Of a stretch of DNA of 64,000 nucleotides, positions 32,674 to 41,634 are shown one piece after another (within the stretch, counting starts at the first letter, position 1; each line of letters opens with the position of its first letter). The stretch is taken from assembly GCF_040438925.1 (NCBI RefSeq), contig NZ_CP159258.1, forward strand, positions 4,168,001 through 4,232,000, written 5' to 3'. Source of the stretch: Pseudomonas sp. MYb327 (GTDB taxonomy: Bacteria > Pseudomonadota > Gammaproteobacteria > Pseudomonadales > Pseudomonadaceae). A program made the position numbers and the translations under genes. The notes below the pieces were generated by a model, which worked only from the letters and a program-made list of their open reading frames with translations, had not been told where the DNA came from and searched no databases.

Positions 32674-33998
32674 AACTTCACCTCTATCCCGGCGGCACTG
32701 ACTGGTTCAGGCACGCTCTGACCTTCAAGCCGGGCGATATCTTTTTGGTAATGACACTTGGCGTAGAAGAACACCGCTGCCGCCGCGAGGCTGACCAGTG
32801 GCACCAATTGGAACGCGGCATGCAGGCCGATGAGGTCGGACACACGACCCGTGAGGAACGGCCCGGGCGCCAGGCCCAGCAGGTTATTGGCCAGGGTCAG
32901 CGTGGCGAACGCCGTACCGTGGACCGAGTAATGGGTCAGGTTGGCAACCATCGCGCCGGCAGGGCCGGTGGTACCGGTGGCAATCAGCATGCCCAGGCAG
33001 ATCAGCAGCAGTTGCAACGGTCCCGCCTGCAAGGCAAACGCAGCGGACAGCAACAGGCAGCTGCCCAGGCAGAAGCCGATGGCCAGGCTGACCTTGCGCT
33101 CCGGCGAGTTGCGGCACAGGCGATCACTGAGCATGCCGCACAGGATCATCCCGGCGCCGCTGCACAAGACGATGATCGCCGCCATGCCGCCAGCCTTGTC
33201 AGTGGGCATCTCGTAGTAGCGATTGAGATAGCTGGGAATCCACACCATCACCGTGCCGCCAACGAACAGCTGCAAGCCACTGCCAATGTAAGTCGCCACC
33301 ACCGAACGGCTGGACCACAGCGTACTCAACGGACGCTTGACCGCTGCCACTTTGCTCGCCAGTTGCGCTGCACGCTTGGGCGCAATGCGCGCTTCCTTGA
33401 CGATGATCGGGTAAAGCACCGCCAGCACCAGGCCGAACAGCGCCATGCCGGCAAACGACCAGCGCCAGCCGAGCTTGGCCGCAATCGCACCGCCCAACGC
33501 CATGCCCAGCACCGAGCCGAACATGCCGCCGGCCATGAAGGCACTGGCCAGGGTGGCGCGCATGTGTTTCGGAAACACCGAAATCACGACCGCGATGCCG
33601 ACGCTGCCGTAGGCTGCTTCGCCGACGCCGACCATGAAGCGGGCGATGAACATTTGCTGATAGTCCTGCGCCAACGCGCAGCCCAGCGTAGCCACACTCC
33701 ACAGCATCGCCATCAGTGCGAGGCTTTTGACCCGGCCGAAGCGGTCGGCCATCAACGACAGCGGGAATGTCAGCAGGCCGACCATCAGGGCAACGATGCC
33801 ACTGAGCAGCCCGAGCTGGCCGTCGCTCAAGGCCCATTCGCCCTTGAGCAGCGGGAACACCGCATTCAGGACCTGACGCGACATGTAATCGGAAATCAAC
33901 AGGCCGAACGTCAATGCAAAGACGATCCAGGCATATTGGCGCGCAACGCCGACTTCGCAGGAGTCGTCATCGTCGGCGGCGATTGGGTGAAAGGCCAT
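32670..33998 (-). CDS. MFS transporter
   Basis: A 442-residue, 12-helix major facilitator. Helix 1 begins YAWIVFALTFGLLISDYMSRQVLNAVFP, and the loop 2-3 signature is LMADRFGRVKSLALMAMLWSVAT; a central loop rich in Lys and Arg (KEARIAPKRAAQLASKVAAVKRP) divides the two halves. It probably imports the substrate of the operon (an organic acid or related anion, as common for this aromatic-acid/hexuronate-like branch). The start at 33998 has GAGGAGG. Its stop overlaps the DsbA-like gene. Confidence 0.88.
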   Translation of the reverse strand: MAFHPIAADDDDSCEVGVARQYAWIVFALTFGLLISDYMSRQVLNAVFPLLKGEWALSDGQLGLLSGIVALMVGLLTFPLSLMADRFGRVKSLALMAMLWSVATLGCALAQDYQQMFIARFMVGVGEAAYGSVGIAVVISVFPKHMRATLASAFMAGGMFGSVLGMALGGAIAAKLGWRWSFAGMALFGLVLAVLYPIIVKEARIAPKRAAQLASKVAAVKRPLSTLWSSRSVVATYIGSGLQLFVGGTVMVWIPSYLNRYYEMPTDKAGGMAAIIVLCSGAGMILCGMLSDRLCRNSPERKVSLAIGFCLGSCLLLSAAFALQAGPLQLLLICLGMLIATGTTGPAGAMVANLTHYSVHGTAFATLTLANNLLGLAPGPFLTGRVSDLIGLHAAFQLVPLVSLAAAAVFFYAKCHYQKDIARLEGQSVPEPVSAAGIEVKL

Positions 33999-34090
33999 GC
34001 AGCCTCCTCAAAAGCTTTTATTTATTGTTGTTATCAAGCGTGTTGCAGTGCAGCGGACGAGAGGTCACGGCCCCTCGCCCGGACCAAGGA

Positions 34091-35143
34091 TCAGCCGCGT
34101 TGCGGCACACCTTTTTGCCCAGCCTTGCGGTTGGGGGCCATACCGTTTGCGAGCAGGGTTTCTTCGATGCTCTGGTACTGCACGCCGATGCGGTAGATCT
34201 CGCGGGCTTCTTTGCCGGTAGCGATTTCACGACCCAGCTCATGGGCAATGCGCACGGTTTGCTTGATCTGTGCCACCGAGCCGAAACGCTCGCCCTTGTG
34301 ATCAATAATAGTGTCTTCGTTGCCCACACGCGGGTGCAGCCCCATGGACATCGCCATGGTGTTGAACGGCAGCACGTTCTTGAGCAGCGACTCGGAAGTC
34401 AGGGTGCAACCGTCCGGAACGCGGTGAATGAAGTTGAAGAAGTTGAACGGGTTCGGGCCGTCGAAACCACCGCCGATGCCGATCCAGGTCAGGTTCAGCG
34501 GGCCTTTGTAGACGCCACGGCGCACCAGGCGCTCAAGGGTTTCCAGCGCGTGCATGCCGGTCAGCTGGAAGTGCGGCTGAATGCCGTTGTCCATCAGGCG
34601 CTTGAGGTGCTCGGCAACCCAGGCCGGGCCGGCCGGCACGGTCATCTCGCTGTAGGCCGCGTGGATCATCGGGTTGTCCAGAGAAGTGCCCTTCAGGTAC
34701 TCCGGATACAGCAACTCCATGATGTTCATCTGGGTGGTGTTGATCGCCACCGTGACCTGGTCCGGTTTTGGCGTCAGCTCGGCCAGCATGTGGCGAGTGT
34801 CGTCGGACAGCCACTTGGCGGCTTCACCATCGCTTTCCGGAGCGAAGGAAATCGAACCGCCGACCTGGATGATCATGTCTGGCACGGCTTCACGCACACC
34901 GGCGATCAGCTCGTTGAATTTCGACAGGCGCTTGGAGCCCTTGCCGTCCAGTTCACGCACGTGCAAGTGCAACACGGTGGCACCGGCTTCGTAGCATTCA
35001 ACCGCTTTCTGGACCTGTTCATCCATGGTCAGCGGGATGTCTTCAGGGAAGTCTTCCGGCATCCATTCCGGGCCGTACGGGGCTACGGTGATGACTACCT
35101 TTTCCATGTTTTCGGGGTGCAGGGAATCGTCGAAGAATTGCAT
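34091..35143 (-). CDS. Beta-keto acid cleavage enzyme (BKACE, DUF849)
   Basis: A 350-residue TIM-barrel Zn enzyme of the BKACE family, which condenses a beta-keto acid with acetyl-CoA and splits it into acetoacetate and a CoA thioester. Conserved metal and substrate segments: GATVLHLHVRELDG (HxH) and the barrel-end segment TWIGIGGGFDGPNP. The start at 35143 (MQFFDDSLHP) is more likely than the frame to 35188, which begins in the promoter-proximal gap. Family members use 3-keto-5-aminohexanoate, dehydrocarnitine, beta-ketoadipate and others; the specificity here cannot be read by eye. Neighbours suggest it works after an oxidation step. Confidence 0.88.
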   Translation of the reverse strand: MQFFDDSLHPENMEKVVITVAPYGPEWMPEDFPEDIPLTMDEQVQKAVECYEAGATVLHLHVRELDGKGSKRLSKFNELIAGVREAVPDMIIQVGGSISFAPESDGEAAKWLSDDTRHMLAELTPKPDQVTVAINTTQMNIMELLYPEYLKGTSLDNPMIHAAYSEMTVPAGPAWVAEHLKRLMDNGIQPHFQLTGMHALETLERLVRRGVYKGPLNLTWIGIGGGFDGPNPFNFFNFIHRVPDGCTLTSESLLKNVLPFNTMAMSMGLHPRVGNEDTIIDHKGERFGSVAQIKQTVRIAHELGREIATGKEAREIYRIGVQYQSIEETLLANGMAPNRKAGQKGVPQRG

Positions 35144-35240
35144 GATTACTCCAGTTCTTATGCCAGTTCTTATGATTGTCCCGCCCACCCGGGGTCGCGC
35201 CGGGCAGACGTATTTACGAGTTCGAATGCAGAGCGGTCGA

Positions 35241-36089
35241 TCAGTAAGTCTTTTCGCCGATAATCCCGGCGCGCTCCATCTTGCGATGGCACGGCGGGTA
35301 ATCCATGACGGCGTAGTGCTGGGTACTGCGGTTATCCCAGATGGCGATGCTGTTGGGTTTCCAGCGCCAGCGCACTTGATACTCAGGGATGTACGCCTGG
35401 CTGATCAGGTAGCGCAGCAACTCGCTCGCGCCGGGGTTGGCGTCCTGGCCGAAGCGCACCCGCTCAGGGGTGTGGTAGTTGCTCAAGTGCGTGGTGAAGG
35501 CGTTGACGAACAGCACCTTCTCGCCGGTTTCCGGGTGAGTGCGCACCACCGGGTGCTCGGCATCCGGGTACATCGCCTTGAGCGCCAGACGCTTCTCGAT
35601 CGGCATGGCCGCACCGAAGCTCGCTTCGATGCTGTGGCGGGCGCGCAGGTCGGCAATCTTTACCTTCACATCTTCAGGCAGACGCGCATAAGCCTCGACC
35701 ATGTTTGCCCACATGGTGTCGCCGCCCACTGGCGGGCATTCCACACAGCGCAGCACGCAACCCATCGGTGGCGCATCGCGCCAGGTCGCATCGGTGTGCC
35801 AGGCGTTTTCGTAACGGTCCATCGGCTGGTCCGGATTCTTGTAAATCCGCACCAGTCCCGGATGCTCCGGGTCGCTGCCGGCCACCGGGTGATCCTCCAG
35901 CTCGCCGAAGCGACGGGCGAAGGCCACGTGATCGGCGCGGGAGATTTCCTGGTCACGCAGGAACACCACGCGATGCTTGAGCAGTTGGTCACGAATCTCG
36001 GCAAACAAGCCGTCGTCGTGCACGGCGTCGGCGAGGTTGACGCCGATCAGTTCGGCGCCAATGGTGGCGGTCAATTGTTCGACTTTCAT
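35241..36089 (-). CDS. TauD/TfdA-family Fe(II)/2-oxoglutarate dioxygenase
   Basis: A 282-residue oxygenase. The first iron-ligand pair is in NAWHTDATW (HxD), the distal His is in NRSTQHYAVMDY, and the 2-oxoglutarate-binding arginine follows in HRKMERAGI. N-terminal LTATIGAELIGVNLAD and the HRVVFLRDQ strand are family features. Relatives hydroxylate taurine, alkyl sulfates or 2,4-D, releasing sulfite or another leaving group. The start at 36089 is the first Met of the conserved domain; upstream Met codons lie in the preceding gene's frame. The downstream YeiH gene makes a sulfonate substrate attractive but unproven. Confidence 0.88.
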   Translation of the reverse strand: MKVEQLTATIGAELIGVNLADAVHDDGLFAEIRDQLLKHRVVFLRDQEISRADHVAFARRFGELEDHPVAGSDPEHPGLVRIYKNPDQPMDRYENAWHTDATWRDAPPMGCVLRCVECPPVGGDTMWANMVEAYARLPEDVKVKIADLRARHSIEASFGAAMPIEKRLALKAMYPDAEHPVVRTHPETGEKVLFVNAFTTHLSNYHTPERVRFGQDANPGASELLRYLISQAYIPEYQVRWRWKPNSIAIWDNRSTQHYAVMDYPPCHRKMERAGIIGEKTY

Positions 36090-36102
36090 GGCTGGCAGCT
36101 CC

Positions 36103-37083
36103 TTAAATGACGAAAATCGACGAGCCGGTGGTCTTGCGTGACTCAAGGTCGCGATGGGCCTGCACCGCGTCCTGCAACGCGTAGTGCTGGTTGATCTCGA
36201 TCTTGATTCGGCCGCTGCCAACATGGTCGAACAACTCGCCAGCCAGCTCGGCTTTTTCGGCCGGGTCGCTGATGTAGTTGGCCAGGGCCGGACGGGTCAG
36301 GTACAGGGAACCTTTCATCGCCAGCATCACCGGGTCGAACGCCGGGATCGGCCCCGACGCGGTGCCCACGCAGACCATCAGGCCACGGGGTTTCAACGAA
36401 TCCAGCGACCCCATGAAGGTGTTCTTGCCAACGCTGTCGAACACGACGTTGACGCCCACGCCATCGGTCAATTCGCGAACGCGAGCGGCGACGTCTTCAT
36501 GGCTGTAATTGATCGTATGGTCGCAACCGTGAGCCCGGGCTATTTCAGCCTTTTGTTCGGTCGACACGGTGCCAATCACGTTCAGCCCGAGCAATTTTGC
36601 CCACTGCGAAACGATCAGGCCGACACCACCGGCAGCAGCGTGCAGCAGAATGCTGTCGCCGGCCTTGAAGTCGTAGATGCGGCGCATCAGGTACGAGGAC
36701 GTCAGCCCGCGCATGGTCATCGCGGCGGCGGTCTCGAAGCTGATGGTTTCCGGCAGCTTGATCAGCGGCGCGGCCGGAATCAGGCGCTCGGTACTGTAGG
36801 CGCCGAGGGTGTTGAGAAAACCGGTGTACGTAACGCGGTCGCCCACCTGGACGTTAGTCACGCCCTCGCCGATGGCCTGGACCACCCCGGAGGCTTCAAC
36901 GCCCATGCCGTTAGGCATCGGAATCGGGTAAGTACCATTGCGGAAGTAGGTGTCGGCATAGTTCAGGCCAACGGCTACATGACGAAGACGGACCTGGCCA
37001 GGACCGGGTTCGCCGACTTCGACGTCCTCATAGCGAAGAACATCGGGACCACCGGTTTCGTAAAAGCGTACGGCTTTGGCCAT
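36103..37083 (-). CDS. NADPH:quinone oxidoreductase (QOR-type medium-chain reductase)
   Basis: A 326-residue MDR-superfamily enzyme. The N-terminal GroES-like part (MAKAVRFYETGGPDVLRYEDVEV, GLNYADTYFRNG) lacks the zinc-binding cysteines of alcohol dehydrogenases, as in QOR. The Rossmann motif HAAAGGVGLIVSQWAKLLG and the segment TINYSHEDVAARV are as in quinone reductase. It is the first gene of the minus-strand cluster, 13 bases before the dioxygenase gene. It could reduce an enone or quinone intermediate. A long leader of 140 bases separates it from the small exported protein at 37224. Confidence 0.87.
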   Translation of the reverse strand: MAKAVRFYETGGPDVLRYEDVEVGEPGPGQVRLRHVAVGLNYADTYFRNGTYPIPMPNGMGVEASGVVQAIGEGVTNVQVGDRVTYTGFLNTLGAYSTERLIPAAPLIKLPETISFETAAAMTMRGLTSSYLMRRIYDFKAGDSILLHAAAGGVGLIVSQWAKLLGLNVIGTVSTEQKAEIARAHGCDHTINYSHEDVAARVRELTDGVGVNVVFDSVGKNTFMGSLDSLKPRGLMVCVGTASGPIPAFDPVMLAMKGSLYLTRPALANYISDPAEKAELAGELFDHVGSGRIKIEINQHYALQDAVQAHRDLESRKTTGSSIFVI

Positions 37084-37223
37084 TATTTTTATTCTCCAAT
37101 CTGCAAGTTGGCTGTGGCATCGAATTGCACTGATTGGACTGTAGGTTGCGGCCTGATGCGACGCTTCTCATCAGGCGACAATGGCTTTTCATTTCATGAC
37201 AGGTGTGGCAGCCCCCTCCTCGG

Positions 37224-37688
37224 CTATTCGATCTGAATAGGCCCTTTGGTGCCGGCACCACTGTCGGTCCAGTAGTCCTCGTTCTCCAACCGCCGGTCGC
37301 CCTGGATCGTGAAAGTGAGCTTGCCCTGGCGAAATTGCAGCGTGCCATCGGTGCGCTTGGCCTTGACCCGTTCGCCGTTGACCCAGACGTTCTCCTTGGA
37401 ATCGATACGAATGGTGGCGACCGTCGCGCCGGCATCACTCTTGGCGACCCACTGCCCGGCGTACGGGGTCTGGGTGGTTGTACTGTCGTCGGCGGCTGGT
37501 GCTTGGGGATTGCTGAATCCGGCCTTGGCGTTTTCAGCCTTGCTCTTGTGGATGTCGCACCCCTCCAACTCGCTGACCTGGGTGCAACCCGAGGCCTCAA
37601 GCTGTTTGCGGTACTTGTCGTTGATGGCGTAGGCCGGGGATTGGCCCAGGATCACAAGGGCCAGCGCCGGCAGGATAAATCTGTTCAT
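37224..37688 (-). CDS. Small exported protein, unknown function
   Basis: A 154-residue secreted protein. Signal peptide MNRFILPALALVILGQSPAYA. The mature part has a conserved-looking pair of cysteines (GCTQVSELEGCDIHKSK), a Ser/Thr/Pro-rich linker, and a C-terminal beta-rich section (WVAKSDAGATVATIRIDSKENVWVNGERVKAK...). I chose the ATG at 37688 because AGAGG lies just upstream and it begins the signal peptide; longer frames are spurious. Not recognised as a named family. Single gene, divergent from the PhoD-like gene at 37816 with a 127-base intergenic region. Confidence 0.75.
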   Translation of the reverse strand: MNRFILPALALVILGQSPAYAINDKYRKQLEASGCTQVSELEGCDIHKSKAENAKAGFSNPQAPAADDSTTTQTPYAGQWVAKSDAGATVATIRIDSKENVWVNGERVKAKRTDGTLQFRQGKLTFTIQGDRRLENEDYWTDSGAGTKGPIQIE

Positions 37689-37815
37689 GCGTACCTCTGT
37701 GCAATTAAAAATGTGTTGAAGCGCCGACAAACGGCGTTGCCGATTCACATTAGCCTGTCCTGCCGCCACCTGCGATATCATCGCCCGCCTCTGCGCCCCA
37801 AGAGCCCTGACCCGG

Positions 37816-39735
37816 ATGTCCGTAACCCTGCCACCGCCCACCGATCTTAATTCCCTGCCACCGGTACTCGCCGGCCCGCTGTTGCGGCGTCTGGAACCCA
37901 CGCGGCTGGTGTTGTGGCTGGTGGCTTCGCGAGTGCTGGAACTGACCTTGCGCATGCAGGGTGTCGCCGATATCCGCCTCGACGCCGGGCAGTGCACGGT
38001 GATTGCGGTGGGCACTCATGCTTTCGTGCATTTGATCGATGTGCAACTGGACAACGCTCTGCCCTGTGATGAGCGCATCGAATACGACCTGTTGATGAGT
38101 GACGGCAAAGGTATCGCCGATTGGGCGCCGCATCTGCTTTATGGCGATGCTGTGCGTCCGAATTTCGTCCTGCGCTCGCGGATCGATCAGTTGCTGCACG
38201 GATCCTGCCGCAAACCCCATCACCCGGCGGCCGACGGTCTGCTCTGCGTCGATGCCCTGTTGGCGCAAGCACACGATGCCAGGGAGCGCCCGGCGCTGCT
38301 GATGATGAGCGGCGACCAGGTCTACGCCGACGATGTCGCCGGGCCAATGCTGCGGGCGATTCATGCCTTGATCGAGCGGCTGGGTTTGTTCGGTGAGCAC
38401 CTCGAAGGCGCCGTCGTCAGCGACAGTGCCGAACTGTACGGCCACGCTGCCTGCTACTACCACCGCGCCGATTTGCTGCCGGCACTGAAGAGCAACGAAA
38501 CCCTGCGTGATCGCTTCTTCGGCGGTGTGCGCAAGCCGATTTTCACCAGCAGCAGTGCCGACAATCATTTGGTGACTTTCGCTGAAGTCATGGCCATGTA
38601 TCTGTTGGTCTGGTCGCCGACGCCTTGGTCGCTGATCGCACCAAAGCCGCCGAAACTGATCAAGGAACGGCGGGAGCGTTATGCGCTGGAACAGACGCGC
38701 ATCGACGGTTTCAAGGCAGGCCTGGGCAACGTAGCGCGAGCGCTGGCGCATTTGCCGACGCTGATGATTTTCGACGACCACGACATTACCGATGACTGGA
38801 ACCTTTCCGCGCAATGGGAGGAGACGGCCTACGGCCATCCGTTCTCCAAACGCATCATCGGCAACGCGCTGCTCGCCTACATGTTGTGCCAGGGCTGGGG
38901 CAACAACCCGGATGCGTTCCGCGGCGTACTGGAAAAAGCTGGCTCGTTGAGTGCCACCGGTCAAGACCGCTACCTCGACAGCCCGGTGCAGGACGCATTG
39001 ATCGATGAGTTGCTGCGTTTCCAGCAGTGGCATTACGTGCTGCCCACCAGCCCGGCGATGGTGGTGCTCGACACCCGCACGCGGCGCTGGCGCAGCGAGA
39101 TGACACTCAAGCAACCCTCGGGTTTGCTCGACTGGGAAGCCCTCAGCGAACTGCAACAGGAACTGCTGGACCACCCGTCAGCAATCATCGTTTCGCCAGC
39201 GCCGGTGTTCGGCGTCAAACTGATCGAGACCGTGCAACGGGTGTTCAGTTGGTGCGGCTATCCACTGTTGGTGGACGCGGAAAACTGGATGGCCCATCGC
39301 GGTGCGGCGCAGGTGATCCTGAACATTTTCCGACACTCGCGGACACCGGGTAACTACGTGGTGCTGTCAGGCGATGTGCATTATTCCTTCGTCTACGAAG
39401 TACTGATCCGACACCGCAAGGCCGGGCCGCGCATCTGGCAGATCACCAGCAGCGGCATCAAGAATGAGTTTCCGCCGAGACTGCTGGAATGGTTCGACCG
39501 CCTCAACCGCTGGTTGTACTCCCCACGCTCGCCGCTCAACTGGCTGACCAAACGTCGGCGCATGCGCATCGTCCCGCACGTCCCGGAGCATGCTGAAGCG
39601 GGCGAACGGCTGTGGAACTCGGCGGGAATCGGCCAGGTGTTCTTCAATGAACAAGGGCAGCCACGGGATATTTTCCAGCACAACGCCAATGGCTCGCCGA
39701 AAACGCGGATGGTGGCGCCTGAGGGAGATGATTAA
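37816..39735 (+). CDS. PhoD-like metallophosphatase
   Basis: A 639-residue predicted cytoplasmic or membrane-peripheral protein of the PhoD-like phosphatase superfamily. Metal-site motifs: MSGDQVYADDVAG, MIFDDHDITDDWN and SGDVHYSFVYEV, which supply the Asp, Asn and His ligands. No signal peptide or Tat motif is visible, unlike classical PhoD, and the N-terminal 110 residues are a separate beta-rich domain. The C-terminal part (SSGIKNEFPPRLLEWFDRLNRWLY) is conserved in this longer Pseudomonas type. The substrate is unknown; a phosphodiester is likely. A REPIN follows. Confidence 0.82.
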   Translation: MSVTLPPPTDLNSLPPVLAGPLLRRLEPTRLVLWLVASRVLELTLRMQGVADIRLDAGQCTVIAVGTHAFVHLIDVQLDNALPCDERIEYDLLMSDGKGIADWAPHLLYGDAVRPNFVLRSRIDQLLHGSCRKPHHPAADGLLCVDALLAQAHDARERPALLMMSGDQVYADDVAGPMLRAIHALIERLGLFGEHLEGAVVSDSAELYGHAACYYHRADLLPALKSNETLRDRFFGGVRKPIFTSSSADNHLVTFAEVMAMYLLVWSPTPWSLIAPKPPKLIKERRERYALEQTRIDGFKAGLGNVARALAHLPTLMIFDDHDITDDWNLSAQWEETAYGHPFSKRIIGNALLAYMLCQGWGNNPDAFRGVLEKAGSLSATGQDRYLDSPVQDALIDELLRFQQWHYVLPTSPAMVVLDTRTRRWRSEMTLKQPSGLLDWEALSELQQELLDHPSAIIVSPAPVFGVKLIETVQRVFSWCGYPLLVDAENWMAHRGAAQVILNIFRHSRTPGNYVVLSGDVHYSFVYEVLIRHRKAGPRIWQITSSGIKNEFPPRLLEWFDRLNRWLYSPRSPLNWLTKRRRMRIVPHVPEHAEAGERLWNSAGIGQVFFNEQGQPRDIFQHNANGSPKTRMVAPEGDD

Positions 39736-39740
39736 AAAAC

Positions 39741-39829
39741 CTGTGGGAGCGAGCCTGCTCGCGATGGCGCCCTGACAATCACCCTCGAAGTGCCTGATGG
39801 ATTGTTTCGCGAGCAAGCGTGCTCCTACG
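39741..39829. repeat. REPIN (paired REP sequences)
   Basis: CTGTGGGAGCGAGCCTGCTCGC and, about 50 bases on, GCGAGCAAGCGTGCTCCTACG form the two inverted arms. Located between the phosphatase gene and the small kinase gene. Confidence 0.8.
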
Positions 39830-39846
39830 ACGAATCGGTGTCGCCC

Positions 39847-40347
39847 ATGGATCTCACCCGAACCCTGATCATCGGCAATTCCGGTTCCGGCAAAAGCTGG
39901 CTGGCGCAAAGCCTGGCCGAGCAAATCCAGGCGCCGTGGACCGATCTCGACCTGATTCACTGGCTATCCGACGAACACAGCATCGCCCGCCCCCGCGCCG
40001 AAGCATTGGCCCTGGCGCGGATCGCTGCCGGTGCAGAGCGTTGGGTGATCGAAGGTGTGTACGGCTGGATCGTCAGCGAGCTTTTGCCTCGAGCGACAGC
40101 ACTGATCTGGCTAACCGTTGACGACGAAACTTGCATCGCCAACATTCGCCAGCGCGAGGCGAAACGGGATAAGAAGGATGAGTTGCTGGTCGCGTTGCTG
40201 GAGTGGGCCGGCAGCTATCGGTTGCGTGAGGACTCCAGTGGATTTGGCGTACATCAGCAATTATTCGAAAGTTTTGTCGGCTCAAAATTTCAGCTGCAGA
40301 ACCGGGCAGATATCACCGAATTCGCAACGCAGAAAATCCCCCTGTAG
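39847..40347 (+). CDS. Small P-loop kinase-like ATPase
   Basis: A 166-residue nucleotide-binding protein. LIIGNSGSGKSWLAQSLAEQ is a Walker A loop (GxxGxGKS), followed by APWTDLDLIHW, and further on ALIWLTVDDETCIANIRQRE, whose Arg-rich helix resembles the lid of adenylate-kinase or FlaR-like topology-modulation proteins. No clear Walker B Asp-Glu pair is visible. The start at 39847 gives the P-loop near residue 10, as usual. Substrate unknown. Its stop is only nine bases before the aminotransferase gene's stop on the other strand. Confidence 0.72.
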   Translation: MDLTRTLIIGNSGSGKSWLAQSLAEQIQAPWTDLDLIHWLSDEHSIARPRAEALALARIAAGAERWVIEGVYGWIVSELLPRATALIWLTVDDETCIANIRQREAKRDKKDELLVALLEWAGSYRLREDSSGFGVHQQLFESFVGSKFQLQNRADITEFATQKIPL

Positions 40348-40356
40348 GAGCATATT

Positions 40357-41532
40357 TCAAGCGACTTTTATCGAGTGGCTCACCCCTCTCACAATCATCT
40401 CCACCTCCCGTTCATCGATCGTCAGCGGTGGCAGCAGGCGAATGGTCTGGCCCCGGGTTACGTTGATCAGCAAGGCGTGATCCCGTGCGGCGATAAGGCT
40501 CAGGTCGCGGATCGGTTGCTTGAGTTCGATGCCGATCATCAAACCCCGGCCGCGGATCGCTTTTATGTTCGGGCTATCCGCCAGTTCCATGCGCAACCTG
40601 CCGAGCAGGCGTTCGCCCTGTAGCCGCGCGTTGTCCAGCAACGCTTGTTCTTCGATGATTTCCAGCACTGTGCAACCGACCCGGCAAGCTAGCGGGTTAC
40701 CGCCGAACGTGCTGCCGTGGCTACCAGGGGTAAAGAGTTCGGCGGCTTTGCCACGGGCCAGGCAGGCGCCGATCGGGATGCCGTTGCCGAGTCCTTTGGC
40801 CAGGGTCATGACGTCGGGAACGATGCCTTCGTGCTGGAAAGCGAACCACTGGCCGGTCCGGCCGATGCCGGTCTGGATTTCGTCGAGCATCATCAACCAC
40901 GAGCGCCGGTCGCACAGTTCACGCACGGCTTTGAGATAGCCGGGCGGCGCCAGTTGCACGCCGCCCTCGCCCTGAATCGGCTCCATCAGAATCGCCACGA
41001 TGCGCGCGCCATAGACCTGCTGCACCTGGTCCAGAGCCTGGAGATCGCCGAACGGCACTTTGACGAAATCCCCCGGCAATTTGTTGAACCCCAATCTGAC
41101 CGCCGGGCCATCGCTGGCGGACAGGGTGCCGAGTGTCCGGCCATGAAAAGCGTTCTCCATGACCACCACCAGCGGCTGTTCGATGCCTTTGTGCCAGCCA
41201 TACAGCCGCGCGATTTTCAGCGCTGTTTCATTGGCCTCGGCCCCTGAATTGTTGAAAAACGCCCGGTCCATGCCCGCCAGTCCGGTGAGTTTGTGTGCCA
41301 GCCTCTGCTGCCAGTCGATGCTGTAGAGGTTCGAGGTGTGAAGGAGCAAGCCGGCTTGCTCACTGATGGCTGCGACAATTTTCGGGTGGGAATGGCCTAC
41401 GTTGGTCACCGCCACCCCGGCCACTGCATCGAGGTATTCACGACCGGCCTGATCCCACAGTCGCGTTCCCAGGCCTTTGCTGAAACTCAAGGCCAGGGGT
41501 TGGTAAGTGCTCATCAGGCAGGCGGCGGTCAT
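40357..41532 (-). CDS. argD: Class-III aminotransferase (acetylornithine aminotransferase-like)
   Basis: A 391-residue PLP enzyme. [19 protein letters not shown] and MENAFHGRT are the cofactor phosphate and substrate motifs, [14 protein letters not shown] carries the PLP-ring Asp, and the Schiff-base lysine is in [27 protein letters not shown] and [11 protein letters not shown] complete the ArgD-like pattern. Several Pseudomonas have more than one argD paralogue, and this copy sits beside a divergent LysR regulator rather than in an arginine operon, so it may serve another N-acyl or omega-amino substrate. The start at 41532 has GGAG nine bases upstream. Confidence 0.85.
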   Translation of the reverse strand: MTAACLMSTYQPLALSFSKGLGTRLWDQAGREYLDAVAGVAVTNVGHSHPKIVAAISEQAGLLLHTSNLYSIDWQQRLAHKLTGLAGMDRAFFNNSGAEANETALKIARLYGWHKGIEQPLVVVMENAFHGRTLGTLSASDGPAVRLGFNKLPGDFVKVPFGDLQALDQVQQVYGARIVAILMEPIQGEGGVQLAPPGYLKAVRELCDRRSWLMMLDEIQTGIGRTGQWFAFQHEGIVPDVMTLAKGLGNGIPIGACLARGKAAELFTPGSHGSTFGGNPLACRVGCTVLEIIEEQALLDNARLQGERLLGRLRMELADSPNIKAIRGRGLMIGIELKQPIRDLSLIAARDHALLINVTRGQTIRLLPPLTIDEREVEMIVRGVSHSIKVA

Positions 41533-41634
41533 GACATCAGGCTCCATCAATTGTCGGTGTTTTTGCAGTATGGTTATCCACCTGAGCTGGATAAACGCTG
41601 CAAAACTTCAATCATTTAAAAGCTGAGCTTGATA

